Notes: generated from the sequence alone by a model not told the origin. Positions 27,840 to 36,892 are shown, counted from the first letter of the stretch. The stretch is DNA of 64,000 nt from Acinetobacter calcoaceticus DSM 30006 = CIP 81.8 (GCF_000368965.1 NZ_KB849779.1:186001-250000), one strand, 5' to 3'. A program made the numbers and translations.

Positions 27840-28532
27840 CTATTCGTCTTTTAAGGACGATAAGCTAGCAAATAGATCTGAAGGGCCAAGAGATTCAAGC
27901 AACTGCTCATACGTTGCTCGGCTTTCACCCATAAGATAAGGGCCTTCAAGGAAAACCATTTGGCGTAATGCTTGCCAGACCCATTTTTCTTCTAAATGGT
28001 TATTGTCACTAATATGACCAGACATATATAAAAAGTTTGTCCAGTTTGTTAATACAATCCAGAGGTTAATAATGAGTGCTTCAATTTCCGATGCCGTCAT
28101 TTTCATAAGACCTGCATCTACAAAGGCTTGATAAATCCTTTGCCCCTGCTGCATGACCTGCCCTGCAAAACGTGGATAAATCTTTTTAAAGTCTTCATTA
28201 CTTTCAACTAAATGATAAACATCGCGATGAATAAAACGGTAACTCCATAACTGGCCACTTAGTACTTGAAAATAATTGATTTTATCATTAGTCGTTAATG
28301 GTCTATCGTCAGGTAAAGAAAGTACTTCCAAAGTCTCGGCCTGATATTGATACATTAATTCCTTAATAATTTCATGCTTGTTCCGGAAATGATAATACAA
28401 GTTCCCGGGACTGATACCCAACTCCGCAGCAATATGATTGGTTGTAACCGACCGTTCACCTCGCTCGTTAAAAAGCTGCAAACTGATTTGTAAAATCCGG
28501 TCTTTTGTCTTCAGAGCTTTAGGTTGAGACAT
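27840..28532 (-). CDS. TetR-family transcriptional regulator
   Basis: The 230-aa protein has an N-terminal helix-turn-helix (about 10-57; RSVTTNHIAAELGISPGNLYYHFRNKHEII gives the recognition region) and a C-terminal ligand domain rich in aromatic residues. It is divergent from an aldehyde dehydrogenase gene, with 112 bases between them that contain a perfect 20-bp palindrome over the dehydrogenase promoter. It is therefore likely to be a repressor of that gene and perhaps itself. The effector may be an aldehyde or a related fatty compound, which is inference. Confidence 0.85.
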   Translation of the reverse strand: MSQPKALKTKDRILQISLQLFNERGERSVTTNHIAAELGISPGNLYYHFRNKHEIIKELMYQYQAETLEVLSLPDDRPLTTNDKINYFQVLSGQLWSYRFIHRDVYHLVESNEDFKKIYPRFAGQVMQQGQRIYQAFVDAGLMKMTASEIEALIINLWIVLTNWTNFLYMSGHISDNNHLEEKWVWQALRQMVFLEGPYLMGESRATYEQLLESLGPSDLFASLSSLKDE

Positions 28533-28584
28533 TTTAATAACCTTTAATAATTCAAATGGTTAAGACTTGAACACATAAACTGAC

Positions 28585-28613
28585 TTGACTATTTAGAGTA
28601 TTTACTCTAAAAA
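28585..28613 (+). promoter_or_regulatory. Aldehyde dehydrogenase promoter with embedded TetR operator
   Basis: The perfect palindrome TTTAGAGTA (28592-28600), TT, TACTCTAAA (28603-28611) lies between TTGACT (28585-28590) and the -10-like TAAAAA (28608-28613), which are 17 bases apart. A TetR dimer bound here would block RNA polymerase. Confidence 0.65.
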
Positions 28614-28644
28614 ATAAACATATCAATGTATTTGGTAAGTACCG

Positions 28645-30093
28645 ATGAACAGTCAAACAAAAACAAATCCAGAGACTCAGCTTCCTTATGATGTTAAGCA
28701 TTTACATGATTTGCTTGAACATCAAAAGCTTGCTTATTTACGTCATCCGGTACCCACTGCTAAAGAGCGTATTGATCGTTTAGCTCGTCTTAAAAGAGTC
28801 TTGGTAAAATATCAAGATCAGATTGCCGACGCAATTAACCTTGATTATGGCAATCGTGCAGTTATGGAAACAAAAATTGGTGAGTTACTCACCAGTTTGG
28901 AACAAATTAAATATTACAGCAAACATCTGACAGCGTGGATGAAACCTTCAAAACGCCATATCAGTGTATTACATCAACCAGCAAAAGGTTGGGTACAATA
29001 TCAACCTATGGGTGTAATTGGTATTATTACACCATGGAACTACCCATTGCTGCTTTCAGTTGGACCATTAATCTGTGCGTTGGCAGCGGGCAACCATGCC
29101 ATGATCAAGATTTCTAGTGCCTCTCCAAATTTTGGGCGAGTCCTTGAAAGTGTATTAGCAGAAGCCTTTCCACAAGAATTAGTTGCTGTAGTAAATGGTG
29201 GTGGCGTTATTTCAGATGCTTTTAGTCATTTGCCTTTTGACAAAATGATTTTCACAGGCTCAACTTCTGTTGGTAAAACAGTGATGGCAGCCGCAGCTCA
29301 AAATCTGGTTCCTGTTATTCTTGAGTTAGGCGGAAAATCTCCTGCACTTGTGCATGCATCTATGGATATGAAAGATGTGGCTCAACGTATTGCTGTAGGG
29401 AAATTATGGAATGCAGGACAAACTTGTGTTGCACCTGATCATATTTTCTTACCGCGTGGAAAAACTGCTGAGTTCATCGAAAACTTTAAATTGATTGTGG
29501 CTGGTATGTACCCACATTTCCGCAATAATCAAGATTACACTTCTATTATTAATGACAAGCAATATAACCGTATTCAGGGCTACCTTGAAAATGCCCGCGA
29601 TCAAGGTGCTCGTATTGTTGAAATTAATCCACAAAATGAAATTTTAGATGATGTCCGTAAAATTGCACCGACTTTAGTTACAGGCGTAACGACTGCAATG
29701 GACATTATGCAAAATGAAATTTTTGGTCCCGTTCTACCAATTTTAGAATATGACCAAATAGAAGAAGTCATCGAATTCATTAATAGTCGCCCACGTCCTT
29801 TAGCCATGTATTATTTCGACTATGATCAGGCGCGTGCTGATTATGTTGCACAGCACACCCACTCAGGACATTTCGGAATCAACATGGTCATTACCCATGT
29901 GGCTCAGGATGATTTACCCTTTGGAGGGATTGGGGCATCAGGTATGGGTAAATATCACGGACCAGAGGGCTTTTTTAGCCTTTCTCATGAACGTTCGGTG
30001 ATGTCAAATCCAAAACTTTATAGTCTTAAATACATTCTTCCACCGTTCAATAAGCCCATTCATCGTTTGATTTCGAAAACCTTGTTGCGCTAA
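28645..30093 (+). CDS. NAD(P)-dependent aldehyde dehydrogenase, coniferyl/fatty aldehyde type
   Basis: The 482-aa protein is in the aldehyde dehydrogenase superfamily, class-3-like by length and by lack of an N-terminal extension. The cofactor/substrate motifs are TPWNYPLLL (about 128-136), FTGSTSVGK, the catalytic Glu in LELGGKSPA and the catalytic Cys in NAGQTCVAPDH (about 257-267). Family members oxidise coniferyl aldehyde or long-chain fatty aldehydes; a role in alkane or wax-ester-related metabolism fits Acinetobacter but is not proved. The C-terminus is hydrophobic/basic (LPPFNKPIHRLISKTLLR), which may help membrane association. Controlled by the divergent TetR gene, by inference. Confidence 0.85.
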   Translation: MNSQTKTNPETQLPYDVKHLHDLLEHQKLAYLRHPVPTAKERIDRLARLKRVLVKYQDQIADAINLDYGNRAVMETKIGELLTSLEQIKYYSKHLTAWMKPSKRHISVLHQPAKGWVQYQPMGVIGIITPWNYPLLLSVGPLICALAAGNHAMIKISSASPNFGRVLESVLAEAFPQELVAVVNGGGVISDAFSHLPFDKMIFTGSTSVGKTVMAAAAQNLVPVILELGGKSPALVHASMDMKDVAQRIAVGKLWNAGQTCVAPDHIFLPRGKTAEFIENFKLIVAGMYPHFRNNQDYTSIINDKQYNRIQGYLENARDQGARIVEINPQNEILDDVRKIAPTLVTGVTTAMDIMQNEIFGPVLPILEYDQIEEVIEFINSRPRPLAMYYFDYDQARADYVAQHTHSGHFGINMVITHVAQDDLPFGGIGASGMGKYHGPEGFFSLSHERSVMSNPKLYSLKYILPPFNKPIHRLISKTLLR

Positions 30094-30100
30094 CTGATCA

Positions 30101-30137
30101 AGGCATGATCTGTTATACTAAATCATGCCTCGTTTTT
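30101..30137 (+). terminator. Rho-independent terminator after the aldehyde dehydrogenase gene
   Basis: Stem AGGCATGAT (30101-30109) with ATCATGCCT (30123-30131), 13-base loop, then CGTTTTT. Confidence 0.75.
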
Positions 30138-30149
30138 ACCAATTCCGCT

Positions 30150-30178
30150 TGTCTTTTAATCGTATTTTTGGTATAAAA
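30150..30178 (+). promoter_or_regulatory. Promoter of rpmB-rpmG
   Basis: TTGTCT (30150-30155) and TATAAA (30173-30178) are 17 bases apart, about 80 bases before the rpmB ATG. Confidence 0.5.
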
Positions 30179-30260
30179 CGCCCCTTGAATGAATTCATCC
30201 GTTTACATTTAGTATGACTGGCCACAGATTTGCTGTTGGCTGAATCAATGGAGTTACACC

Positions 30261-30497
30261 ATGTCTAAGGTTTGCCAAGTTACCGGCAAGCGTCCAGTCG
30301 TTGGTAACAACGTCTCACACGCCAACAACAAAACCAAGCGCCGGTTCGAGCCGAACCTGCACCACCACCGTTTCTGGTTAGAAAGCGAAAAACGTTTTGT
30401 ACGTCTTCGTTTAACCACTAAAGGTATGCGTATTATTGACAAATTGGGTATCGAAAAGGTTGTTGCAGACCTTCGTGCTCAAGGTCAAAAGATCTAA
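30261..30497 (+). CDS. rpmB: 50S ribosomal protein L28
   Basis: The 78-aa protein has the L28 opening [20 protein letters not shown] (starts after Met1) and the motif [17 protein letters not shown]. It is part of the large ribosomal subunit. GGAG lies 7 bases upstream of the ATG. rpmG follows 12 bases after the stop, the usual rpmB-rpmG pair. Confidence 0.97.
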
Positions 30498-30509
30498 GGA
30501 GTCTGAACA

Positions 30510-30665
30510 ATGCGTGATAAGATTCGTCTCGTTTCTACAGCTGGTACAGGTTATTTCTATACCACGACTAAAAACAAACGTACTATGCCGGAAAAAATGG
30601 AAATCAAAAAATTTGATCCAAAAATCCGTCAACACGTGATTTTCAAAGAAGCTAAAATCAAATAA
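30510..30665 (+). CDS. rpmG: 50S ribosomal protein L33
   Basis: A 51-codon ORF (ATG 30510, TAA 30663) encodes [17 protein letters not shown] then TTTKNKR and [19 protein letters not shown], matching L33 from start to end. This version lacks the CxxC zinc pairs of zinc-binding L33. AAGGAG is 8 bases upstream (30496-30501). Co-transcribed with rpmB. Confidence 0.97.
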   Translation: MRDKIRLVSTAGTGYFYTTTKNKRTMPEKMEIKKFDPKIRQHVIFKEAKIK

Positions 30666-30677
30666 TTTTAGCCTCGA

Positions 30678-30710
30678 AAAAAACGACTTCACAATGAAGT
30701 CGTTTTTTTT
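30678..30710 (+). terminator. Rho-independent terminator after rpmG
   Basis: Stem CGACTTCA (30684-30691) with TGAAGTCG (30695-30702), extended by A/T pairs, followed by eight T. Confidence 0.9.
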
Positions 30711-30815
30711 TGCATTTTTTTTATACGTAGCTTTTTTTTGTTAAACTTTTCTTATATTCCGCCTTGGCATTTTTTATGCTTGTCTTTAGCCTAACTCACG
30801 TAAAAGGAGTTTTTA

Positions 30816-32525
30816 GTGCCGCATGACGTAGATTTAATTATTTTACTTGCTGTTGGTTTCGGCGTTGCCCTCATTTTTGGCTATATTGCAGCCCGATTAC
30901 GACTCCCCCCTCTTATCGGCTATTTAATTGCCGGAATTATTATCAGCCCTAATACTCCCGGTATAGAAGCAGATATTCATCTTGCCAACCAGCTTGCAGA
31001 ACTTGGGGTAATGTTTCTGATGTTTGGTGTAGGGATGCACTTTTCATTAAATGACCTATTGCTCGTTCGCCGTATTGCTCTACCAGGCGCGATTTTACAA
31101 ATTGCAGTCGCTACTCTATTGAGAGTTGGCGTATCCATGCTATGGGGATGGAATTTTGGCTCTGCACTCGTTTTTGGCTTAAGTCTGTCATGTGCGAGTA
31201 CCGTTGTATTATTAAAAGCTCTAGGAGACCGAGGTCTTTTAGATTCAGTCAACGGTAAAATTGCTGTGGGCTGGCTGTTAGTCGAAGATTTAGTGATGGT
31301 ACTGGTTTTAGTACTGCTTCCAGCCACCGCTGTTTTACTCGGCGGGAAAGCACCAGAAGGTGCTGACGGCAACATTTGGTTAACGCTTGGGATAACTTTA
31401 TTAAAAGTAATTGGCTTTATTGCCTTTATGCTGATTGTAGGTAAACGTGTTGTTCCTATTATCATGCAGTTTGTTGCTCGTTTAGGTTCAAGAGAGTTAT
31501 TCACCCTCACCGTTGTTGCAGCTGCTGTTTCTATTGCCTATGGGTCTTATGCCATTTTTGGAGTTTCCATGGCATTAGGTGCTTTCTTTGCGGGAATGGT
31601 TGTTAAAGAATCAGACTTTAGCCACCGCGCAGAAGAAGAAACGCTTCCATTACGCGAAATTTTCTCAATTCTGTTTTTTGTCTCTGTGGGAATGCTGTTT
31701 GACCCAAATATTCTTGTAGAACGTCCGCTACATATTTTGGCCGTTATCGCCATTATTATGGTAGGTAAAACACTTGCTGCAATGGCTTTGGTTTTATTCT
31801 TTCGCTATCCACTTAATACAGCCCTTACAGTTGGCGCGAGTTTGGCCCAAATTGGTGAGTTCTCATTTATTTTAGCAACTCTGGGTGTCTCATTAGGTTT
31901 ATTAACTTTAGAAGCACAAAACCTAATTCTAGCTGGTGCTTTATTTTCAATTACGCTGAACTCTTTTATATTCTCTGCAATTGAACCAGTACAACGCTGG
32001 ATTCGTGAGCGCTCTCAATTAGCTCGTCTTCTTGAACGTAGTGGTGACCCATTAGCAATGTTACCTGATGAAGTCGATCAGGCTTATTTACGCGATCAAG
32101 TCGTCATTGTGGGGTACGGCGGTGTGGGGCGACGTATTACTGAAAATTTAATTAATGAGAATATTAAAGTCGTTATTGCCGAAGAGAATCGTGAAATCGT
32201 AGAAAAACTGCGGAACTCGAATATTGCAGCAGTCAGTGGCGTTGCAACTGAGCCAAGTGTTTTAATTCAAGCACATATCATGCATGCACGGCTCTTGGTG
32301 ATTTCACCTATGGATATTCTAGATATTCACCGTATTGTGGCGATTGCTAAGCAATTAAACCCTCAAATTCAGGTGTTAATTTGTGCAGAAAGTAAAGAAG
32401 AAGCGGCTATCATTCGAGATGAGAATATTGGTGAAGTGTTCTATGCTAAAGAGGAAATGGCAAAGAATATGAGCCATCATATAGTAAATCAGATCGAGCT
32501 TGCCCATCAGTCAACTATTCATTAA
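30816..32525 (+). CDS. CPA2-family cation:proton antiporter with TrkA-N domain (KefB/YbaL type)
   Basis: The 569-aa protein starts at GTG 30816, with AAAAGGAG 6 bases upstream. About twelve membrane helices (residues 5-385) form the Na/H exchanger domain, with LAELGVMFLMFGVGMHFS (about 64-81) typical of the KefB/YbaL branch. A soluble RCK/TrkA-N domain follows, with the nucleotide-binding motif VVIVGYGGVGRR (about 429-440). Such proteins move K+ or Na+ against protons, often gated by nucleotides or glutathione adducts. I place it closest to YbaL. The ion is not certain. Confidence 0.85.
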   Translation: MPHDVDLIILLAVGFGVALIFGYIAARLRLPPLIGYLIAGIIISPNTPGIEADIHLANQLAELGVMFLMFGVGMHFSLNDLLLVRRIALPGAILQIAVATLLRVGVSMLWGWNFGSALVFGLSLSCASTVVLLKALGDRGLLDSVNGKIAVGWLLVEDLVMVLVLVLLPATAVLLGGKAPEGADGNIWLTLGITLLKVIGFIAFMLIVGKRVVPIIMQFVARLGSRELFTLTVVAAAVSIAYGSYAIFGVSMALGAFFAGMVVKESDFSHRAEEETLPLREIFSILFFVSVGMLFDPNILVERPLHILAVIAIIMVGKTLAAMALVLFFRYPLNTALTVGASLAQIGEFSFILATLGVSLGLLTLEAQNLILAGALFSITLNSFIFSAIEPVQRWIRERSQLARLLERSGDPLAMLPDEVDQAYLRDQVVIVGYGGVGRRITENLINENIKVVIAEENREIVEKLRNSNIAAVSGVATEPSVLIQAHIMHARLLVISPMDILDIHRIVAIAKQLNPQIQVLICAESKEEAAIIRDENIGEVFYAKEEMAKNMSHHIVNQIELAHQSTIH

Positions 32526-32532
32526 CTGATAT

Positions 32533-32560
32533 AAAAAGCGTACTCAAGAGTACGCTTTTT
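32533..32560. terminator. Bidirectional terminator after the antiporter gene
   Basis: Stem AAAAAGCGTACTC (32533-32545) with GAGTACGCTTTTT (32548-32560); the two-base gap means the effective loop is CAAG-like. It lies between convergent genes. Confidence 0.88.
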
Positions 32561-32561
32561 A

Positions 32562-32840
32562 TTAGCTCAAGAATTTAGGCTGTTCGTCTACTACCTCAGC
32601 CTGCCACTCATTTACCTGCTTCTCAAGCAGTCCAAACAATGCAGCCTGAATCATATGTTGGGCAACCACAGGTGTTTGTTCACCTAAGATTGCTTTTACT
32701 TCATCGCTAAATTGAATTTTGACCAAGGGTTCATTCTCAGAACCAGCATTACGCAAGGCAAGTTCACCACCTTCGAGTTGGACTAATTCCAACACTGCTT
32801 CTTGATTTCCAAATAACTCTTTCAATTGCTGTATAGACAT
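32562..32840 (-). CDS. Hypothetical protein, small acidic
   Basis: I do not recognise this protein. I start it at ATG 32840 (92 aa, MSIQQLKELFGNQEAV) because GGAGGAAG lies just upstream; the 17-residue extension to 32891 would read through that ribosome site. It is acidic, Gln/Glu-rich and mainly helical, with no signal peptide. It precedes a terminator and follows a DUF6586-like gene on the same strand. Confidence 0.7.
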   Translation of the reverse strand: MSIQQLKELFGNQEAVLELVQLEGGELALRNAGSENEPLVKIQFSDEVKAILGEQTPVVAQHMIQAALFGLLEKQVNEWQAEVVDEQPKFLS

Positions 32841-32952
32841 ATACTTCCTCCATGTTTCAACATGGTGGCAAAGCACCCTTGCACTTTGCATCTCTTGTCT
32901 TATTTATATAGGCACATCCACACCAAATTTCAAGCACTAGGGCAGTTTAATT

Positions 32953-33456
32953 TTAGAACTCGACCATTTCATTACGAAAACCATCAATTAAATGGGTTAA
33001 TTCTCGATGCCATTCACGCAAAATTTTGACATCAGGCAACCAAGATTGAGGACCTTGAGTTACTTTGATAATCAGGTTAGATGATGTCTCTTCTTCAGGG
33101 GTCGGCTCTTTGGGTTCCGGTGCATATTGGCACATACGATAAGCTCGCTTTAACTCAGCAACGAAACCATCTTTTGCCAATTGCTGCAAAACAGAGACTT
33201 CAGGAGAAACCTGCCCTTTTGTCGCCATATGTTCCTCAATAGATTTTAAGGTAGGTTGTAAATCATTTAAACGATAATAACGTACCAATTCTTGCAAGAA
33301 AGCTAACATTGCACCATGTAGGTGGAATACAGCTGCTTCACGGTGAGCTTGTATCTGCTGCACATGATCGGTCTGTTCAGCCTGTTGACACGCTAAGCGC
33401 GCAAAATAGAGCTTCTGATTGGTACGATCGGCATGATAACGAGCAACACGTGACAT
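32953..33456 (-). CDS. DUF6586-like protein of unknown function
   Basis: The 167-aa protein begins MSRVARYHADRTNQKLYFARL, matching the conserved N-terminus (TNQKLYFA) that I associate with DUF6586. In Pseudomonas a similar gene lies near topA, as here (about 4.4 kb away). It looks cytoplasmic and helical, with a Pro/Glu-rich linker (about 118-128). No catalytic motif seen. The domain name comes from memory. Confidence 0.65.
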   Translation of the reverse strand: MSRVARYHADRTNQKLYFARLACQQAEQTDHVQQIQAHREAAVFHLHGAMLAFLQELVRYYRLNDLQPTLKSIEEHMATKGQVSPEVSVLQQLAKDGFVAELKRAYRMCQYAPEPKEPTPEEETSSNLIIKVTQGPQSWLPDVKILREWHRELTHLIDGFRNEMVEF

Positions 33457-33537
33457 AACTAAACTTTCCTGTTCTAAAATCGCTATTGCAACAGCTAATC
33501 TTTAGCTTAACGACTCCATTAATAAAATCAACGTTAT

Positions 33538-33900
33538 TTATGGTAAATCCAGCTCAACTTGATAAATTTTATGTTTAGCTAAAGTTTTTAATGGCTGCTT
33601 TATAGGACGAACATTACTTAAAACCCAAGCAAAATACCCTTCGTCCCAAGCAGTTGCACATGCTGGTTCAATTTCATCATTTCGCCAAGCATGAATAGAG
33701 TCGACATCAACCAAAGCGACAGCAACTCCCTCTTCTTCATCAGTATCTTTAACCAAAAACTTTTGGTTCTCGACAATTAATAGATCTTTGATTGGCAGTT
33801 TTGTAGGTACCCATGAACGCACTTCAAGTGTTTTTATACCTTCAGCGATACGAGTACCATTTGGCGTTACAATCGAAAGAGCTAAAAACTGTCTTTTCAC
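33538..33900 (-). CDS. ASCH-domain protein, probably RNA-binding
   Basis: The 120-aa protein has the ASCH hallmark G-x-K-x-x-E-x-R (GIKTLEVRSW, about 21-30) and a beta-rich layout. ASCH proteins resemble PUA domains and bind or act on RNA or modified nucleosides; YqfB of E. coli is an amidohydrolase of N4-acetylcytidine. It begins 9 bases after an RRM gene on the same strand, so two RNA-binding-type proteins are probably co-expressed. Exact function unknown. Confidence 0.72.
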   Translation of the reverse strand: MKRQFLALSIVTPNGTRIAEGIKTLEVRSWVPTKLPIKDLLIVENQKFLVKDTDEEEGVAVALVDVDSIHAWRNDEIEPACATAWDEGYFAWVLSNVRPIKQPLKTLAKHKIYQVELDLP

Positions 33901-33909
33901 ACTGAAGAC

Positions 33910-34149
33910 TTATTCTTCAGCTGCTTTAACGCGAATTCCATTGCCTTTAACTTTAAGCAGGTTTAAGCCTTTAATTGCCTTAATTGCTTCACGTGGGTTA
34001 GGCATTTCAACAAAACCAAAACCTTTCGATTTACCTGTGTCTTTATCAGTAACAAGAACACACGTTTCAACTTTACCAAATGCTTTGAATAACTCTAAAA
34101 TTTCAGTTTCACTCACAGCACGATCTAAATTACGAACTAATATCTTCAT
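33910..34149 (-). CDS. RRM-type RNA-binding protein
   Basis: The 79-aa protein is a single RNA-recognition motif: RNP2 is ILVRNL (about 3-8) and RNP1 is KGFGFVEM (about 42-49). Single-RRM proteins in bacteria resemble plant and cyanobacterial glycine-rich or cold-responsive proteins; roles are often in cold adaptation or RNA stability. No Gly-rich tail here. It is directly upstream of the ASCH gene, with a 9-base gap. Confidence 0.88.
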   Translation of the reverse strand: MKILVRNLDRAVSETEILELFKAFGKVETCVLVTDKDTGKSKGFGFVEMPNPREAIKAIKGLNLLKVKGNGIRVKAAEE

Positions 34150-34221
34150 TTTCTAACCTTAATTGGCAATAAAAGGGAGCAGCCAATATATTTAAGTAAT
34201 CACAGTGTCTTATACAGTAGT

Positions 34222-36201
34222 TTAGTCTAGATCGATACCAAAACCTAAATTTACTGCTGGGGAACGGTTCCATTGCTTTTTAGCAAATGGCTGAGGTACT
34301 TGCCTATGAATCTTTGCCTGAACTAAATGTGCAGGAAGATCATTTAGGAAATAACTTTCGATTTTACGACCTTGCTCATCGTAATTGTCTTCTGACCACG
34401 TATTGAGGTTTTGCTTGGTCAAAATTAATTCATTTTCTGCACGTGTTAATGCAACATACAATACACGGCGCTCTTCCTCGACGTCATCAAAATCGCCCTG
34501 TGCCCTTGCATAAGGATATTGATTTGGCGATACATGAGGTACATAGCAGACTTTCTGTTCAGCACCTTTAGCTGAATGGATCGTAATTAAAGTGACTAAA
34601 TCCTGATCAGCTGCTTTTTCAATTTCAGAAACTGAAATAGGTTCAAGAACATACTCTTCAAGGAACTCACCTAACGATGCATGTTTACGCGCAAGTTGCT
34701 TGACCAAATCAAAGTCTTTTAAGCGGCGTGACCAATCTTTAGTTTTATAATTTTGCTCGAGTTGTTCACCTAAAGCATCGAGTGCTAAGCCAATACTTGC
34801 TTCAACATGCTGCTGCAATACATCTAACTGCTTTAAAATTAAAATAGCCTGTAAAGGAACTTTTCCATGACGTTCTAGACGGTTGCAACGCTCCTCTACA
34901 TCAGTAATTCCCATCAGCTCTTGAGCGAGCTTACTTGCTCCAACATCACCAATACCATCCCACAAAGTTAAGAAACGCATCCACGCCAAATCATCGTGAG
35001 GATTACTCACAATACGTAGCAGGCTAAGCACGTCTTTTACATGGGCCGACTCAAGAAGTTTTACACCACCAATAAAACGGTAAGGTAGTTCAGCAGCAAT
35101 AAAAGCCCCTTCCAGATATCGTGCACTATAGCCAGAACGCACTAAAATCATATGGTCGTGCCAGCTTGCACCTTGCTGATGTCGCGTTATTAAATCCTGT
35201 GCAATCCAGTTTGCTTCTTCATACTCATTACCAAATAGGTGTAGCTGAGGCTTTTGGCCTTGACCACGATGAGCTTGCAGCTGTTTTTGATAATCAATTG
35301 GACTGTGTTCCAATAACCAATTTGATAAATCCAGAATTTCTTGAGTCGAGCGGTAATTTAAATCCAGTGTATGAATGACTGCGTCAGGTATCCGCTCTTT
35401 AAAAGAATGGATATTTTCAAAGTCTGCACCGCGAAAACCATAAATCGACTGGGCATCATCGCCAACACAAAACAACTTCACTTTGCCAATCAATGGTTGT
35501 AATAAAGCCCACTGCAAAGGATTGGTATCTTGCATTTCATCAACCAGCAGTGCCTGACAAAAACCTGCAACCCAGTTGGTGAGTGCTTCAGAATTTTGCA
35601 AATAGACAGCTACAATTGAGAGAATATCGTCGTAATCTAAAAAATTACGTTCTCTTTTACGCTGCTCATAGGTTTTCATTAAATCTGCAATTTGAGTCTT
35701 ATGCTCATAGGCTTCTGGAAGCTGTTTGATTAATGCTTCAGAAAGCTTTGTTTGAGTATTTCTTGCATATGAATATAAATCGCATAGCTCTGCGGCTTTA
35801 GGTAAGACGTTATCTTTGTCTTTGCCTCTTAATAAGCGAAACATGAGCAACTGATCATCACGATCAATAATACTAAATTGATTTAACCCAAAAGCTTGTG
35901 GATTACGGCGCAGTAAATACATACAAAAAGTATGAAAAGTTGAAGCTCTCAGACCCTTTGCCTGTGCTCCCACATGTTGCTCTACTCTTGCAACAATCTC
36001 ACTCGCAGCACGTCGAGTAAAAGTTAAAATCTGAATTTGGTTCGCTGGTAAGCCTTGATCAATTAAATAGGCTGCGCGCGCAACAATCGTTTTAGTCTTG
36101 CCACAACCAGCACCCGCCAAAACTAAACAGTTCTGCGCAGACGTTGTTGCTGCTTTTTTTTGCTGAGCATTTAGTTCATTAATTAATTTTGCAAGACTCA
36201 T
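34222..36201 (-). CDS. UvrD/Rep-family ATP-dependent DNA helicase
   Basis: The SF1 helicase has motif I AGAGCGKTKTIVARAA (about 31-46), motif II VDEMQDTNPLQ, motif III GDDAQSIYGFRGAD, motif V ITIHSAKGAEQ and motif VI RRVLYVALTRAE. I choose ATG 36201 (659 aa; MSLAKLINELN), the usual N-terminus of this family; the extension to 36249 adds a hydrophobic stretch unlike helicases. It is shorter than UvrD and of the Rep/UvrD-like type. It probably acts in repair or fork restart; the specific orthologue cannot be settled. Confidence 0.88.
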   Translation of the reverse strand: MSLAKLINELNAQQKKAATTSAQNCLVLAGAGCGKTKTIVARAAYLIDQGLPANQIQILTFTRRAASEIVARVEQHVGAQAKGLRASTFHTFCMYLLRRNPQAFGLNQFSIIDRDDQLLMFRLLRGKDKDNVLPKAAELCDLYSYARNTQTKLSEALIKQLPEAYEHKTQIADLMKTYEQRKRERNFLDYDDILSIVAVYLQNSEALTNWVAGFCQALLVDEMQDTNPLQWALLQPLIGKVKLFCVGDDAQSIYGFRGADFENIHSFKERIPDAVIHTLDLNYRSTQEILDLSNWLLEHSPIDYQKQLQAHRGQGQKPQLHLFGNEYEEANWIAQDLITRHQQGASWHDHMILVRSGYSARYLEGAFIAAELPYRFIGGVKLLESAHVKDVLSLLRIVSNPHDDLAWMRFLTLWDGIGDVGASKLAQELMGITDVEERCNRLERHGKVPLQAILILKQLDVLQQHVEASIGLALDALGEQLEQNYKTKDWSRRLKDFDLVKQLARKHASLGEFLEEYVLEPISVSEIEKAADQDLVTLITIHSAKGAEQKVCYVPHVSPNQYPYARAQGDFDDVEEERRVLYVALTRAENELILTKQNLNTWSEDNYDEQGRKIESYFLNDLPAHLVQAKIHRQVPQPFAKKQWNRSPAVNLGFGIDLD

Positions 36202-36277
36202 AACACATATCGCTAACACACCAAGGCATAGTTTAACAGAGCCTAGCAACGGATGGGTCTGCCCGTCCTAAAAACAA

Positions 36278-36300
36278 AAAGAGCACTTAAAGTGCTCTTT
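36278..36300 (-). terminator. Rho-independent terminator after the HdeD-like gene
   Basis: Stem AAAGAGCACTT (36278-36288) with AAGTGCTCTTT (36290-36300); on the minus strand TTTTTGTTTTT follows. It ends the HdeD-like transcript. Confidence 0.8.
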
Positions 36301-36316
36301 GAGTCGATATTATTTT

Positions 36317-36892
36317 TTAAGATACTGTTTTTGAACTAGATGGAAGATGTTTGATGGCTGAAGCTAAACCAAGGAAGTTAATTCCCTGAAATAAGATATC
36401 AACAGCAAGGAACATTCCCAGCACCCAAAAAGGTGAATCTTTAGAAACCAAAATTAGAATACCAGTAAATAAGGTGAGCAGTCCCGAAAACAAGGTCCAG
36501 CCCCATCCTGTAATGGGCTTAAGTAAAATTGCATTTATAGTACGTATAGCACCTGCAATGATAAGCGCTATAGATAATAGACTTGTCAAAACCACCGCTG
36601 TAGTGACTGGAGTAGAAAAAGCGTAATAGCCAGCCATGAGATACAGCACACCAAACAGTGCCCACAACCATCTACTTGCACCTTTAAAAACACTCATAGC
36701 CGCGACGAGATGTAACACACCGCCGACCATCATGAGTATTCCAAATAAAAAAACGACAGAAAAAGTCGCAAATGGCAATGAACTAAATAAAATCAGACCA
36801 AAACCAATAAGCACAAAGCCTAATATCAAATACCATTTACGGTCAGCATGTAACTGATTACGTACCAAATCATTACCTACAGTTTTCATCAT
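36317..36892 (-). CDS. HdeD-family (DUF308) membrane protein
   Basis: The 191-aa protein has six hydrophobic segments in three similar pairs, as in HdeD/DUF308 proteins, with the repeated pattern of Gly-rich helices (GFVLIGFGLILFSSLPF, GILMMVGGVLHLVAA, GVLYLMAGYYAFSTP). HdeD helps E. coli survive acid at high cell density; function in Acinetobacter is not shown. AAGAG lies 5 bases before the first of two tandem ATGs. Confidence 0.82.
   Translation of the reverse strand: MMKTVGNDLVRNQLHADRKWYLILGFVLIGFGLILFSSLPFATFSVVFLFGILMMVGGVLHLVAAMSVFKGASRWLWALFGVLYLMAGYYAFSTPVTTAVVLTSLLSIALIIAGAIRTINAILLKPITGWGWTLFSGLLTLFTGILILVSKDSPFWVLGMFLAVDILFQGINFLGLASAIKHLPSSSKTVS

Noticed and set aside
30411..30692. 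Minus-strand ORF opposite rpmB-rpmG
   Set aside because: It is the shadow of ribosomal protein genes whose identity is certain.
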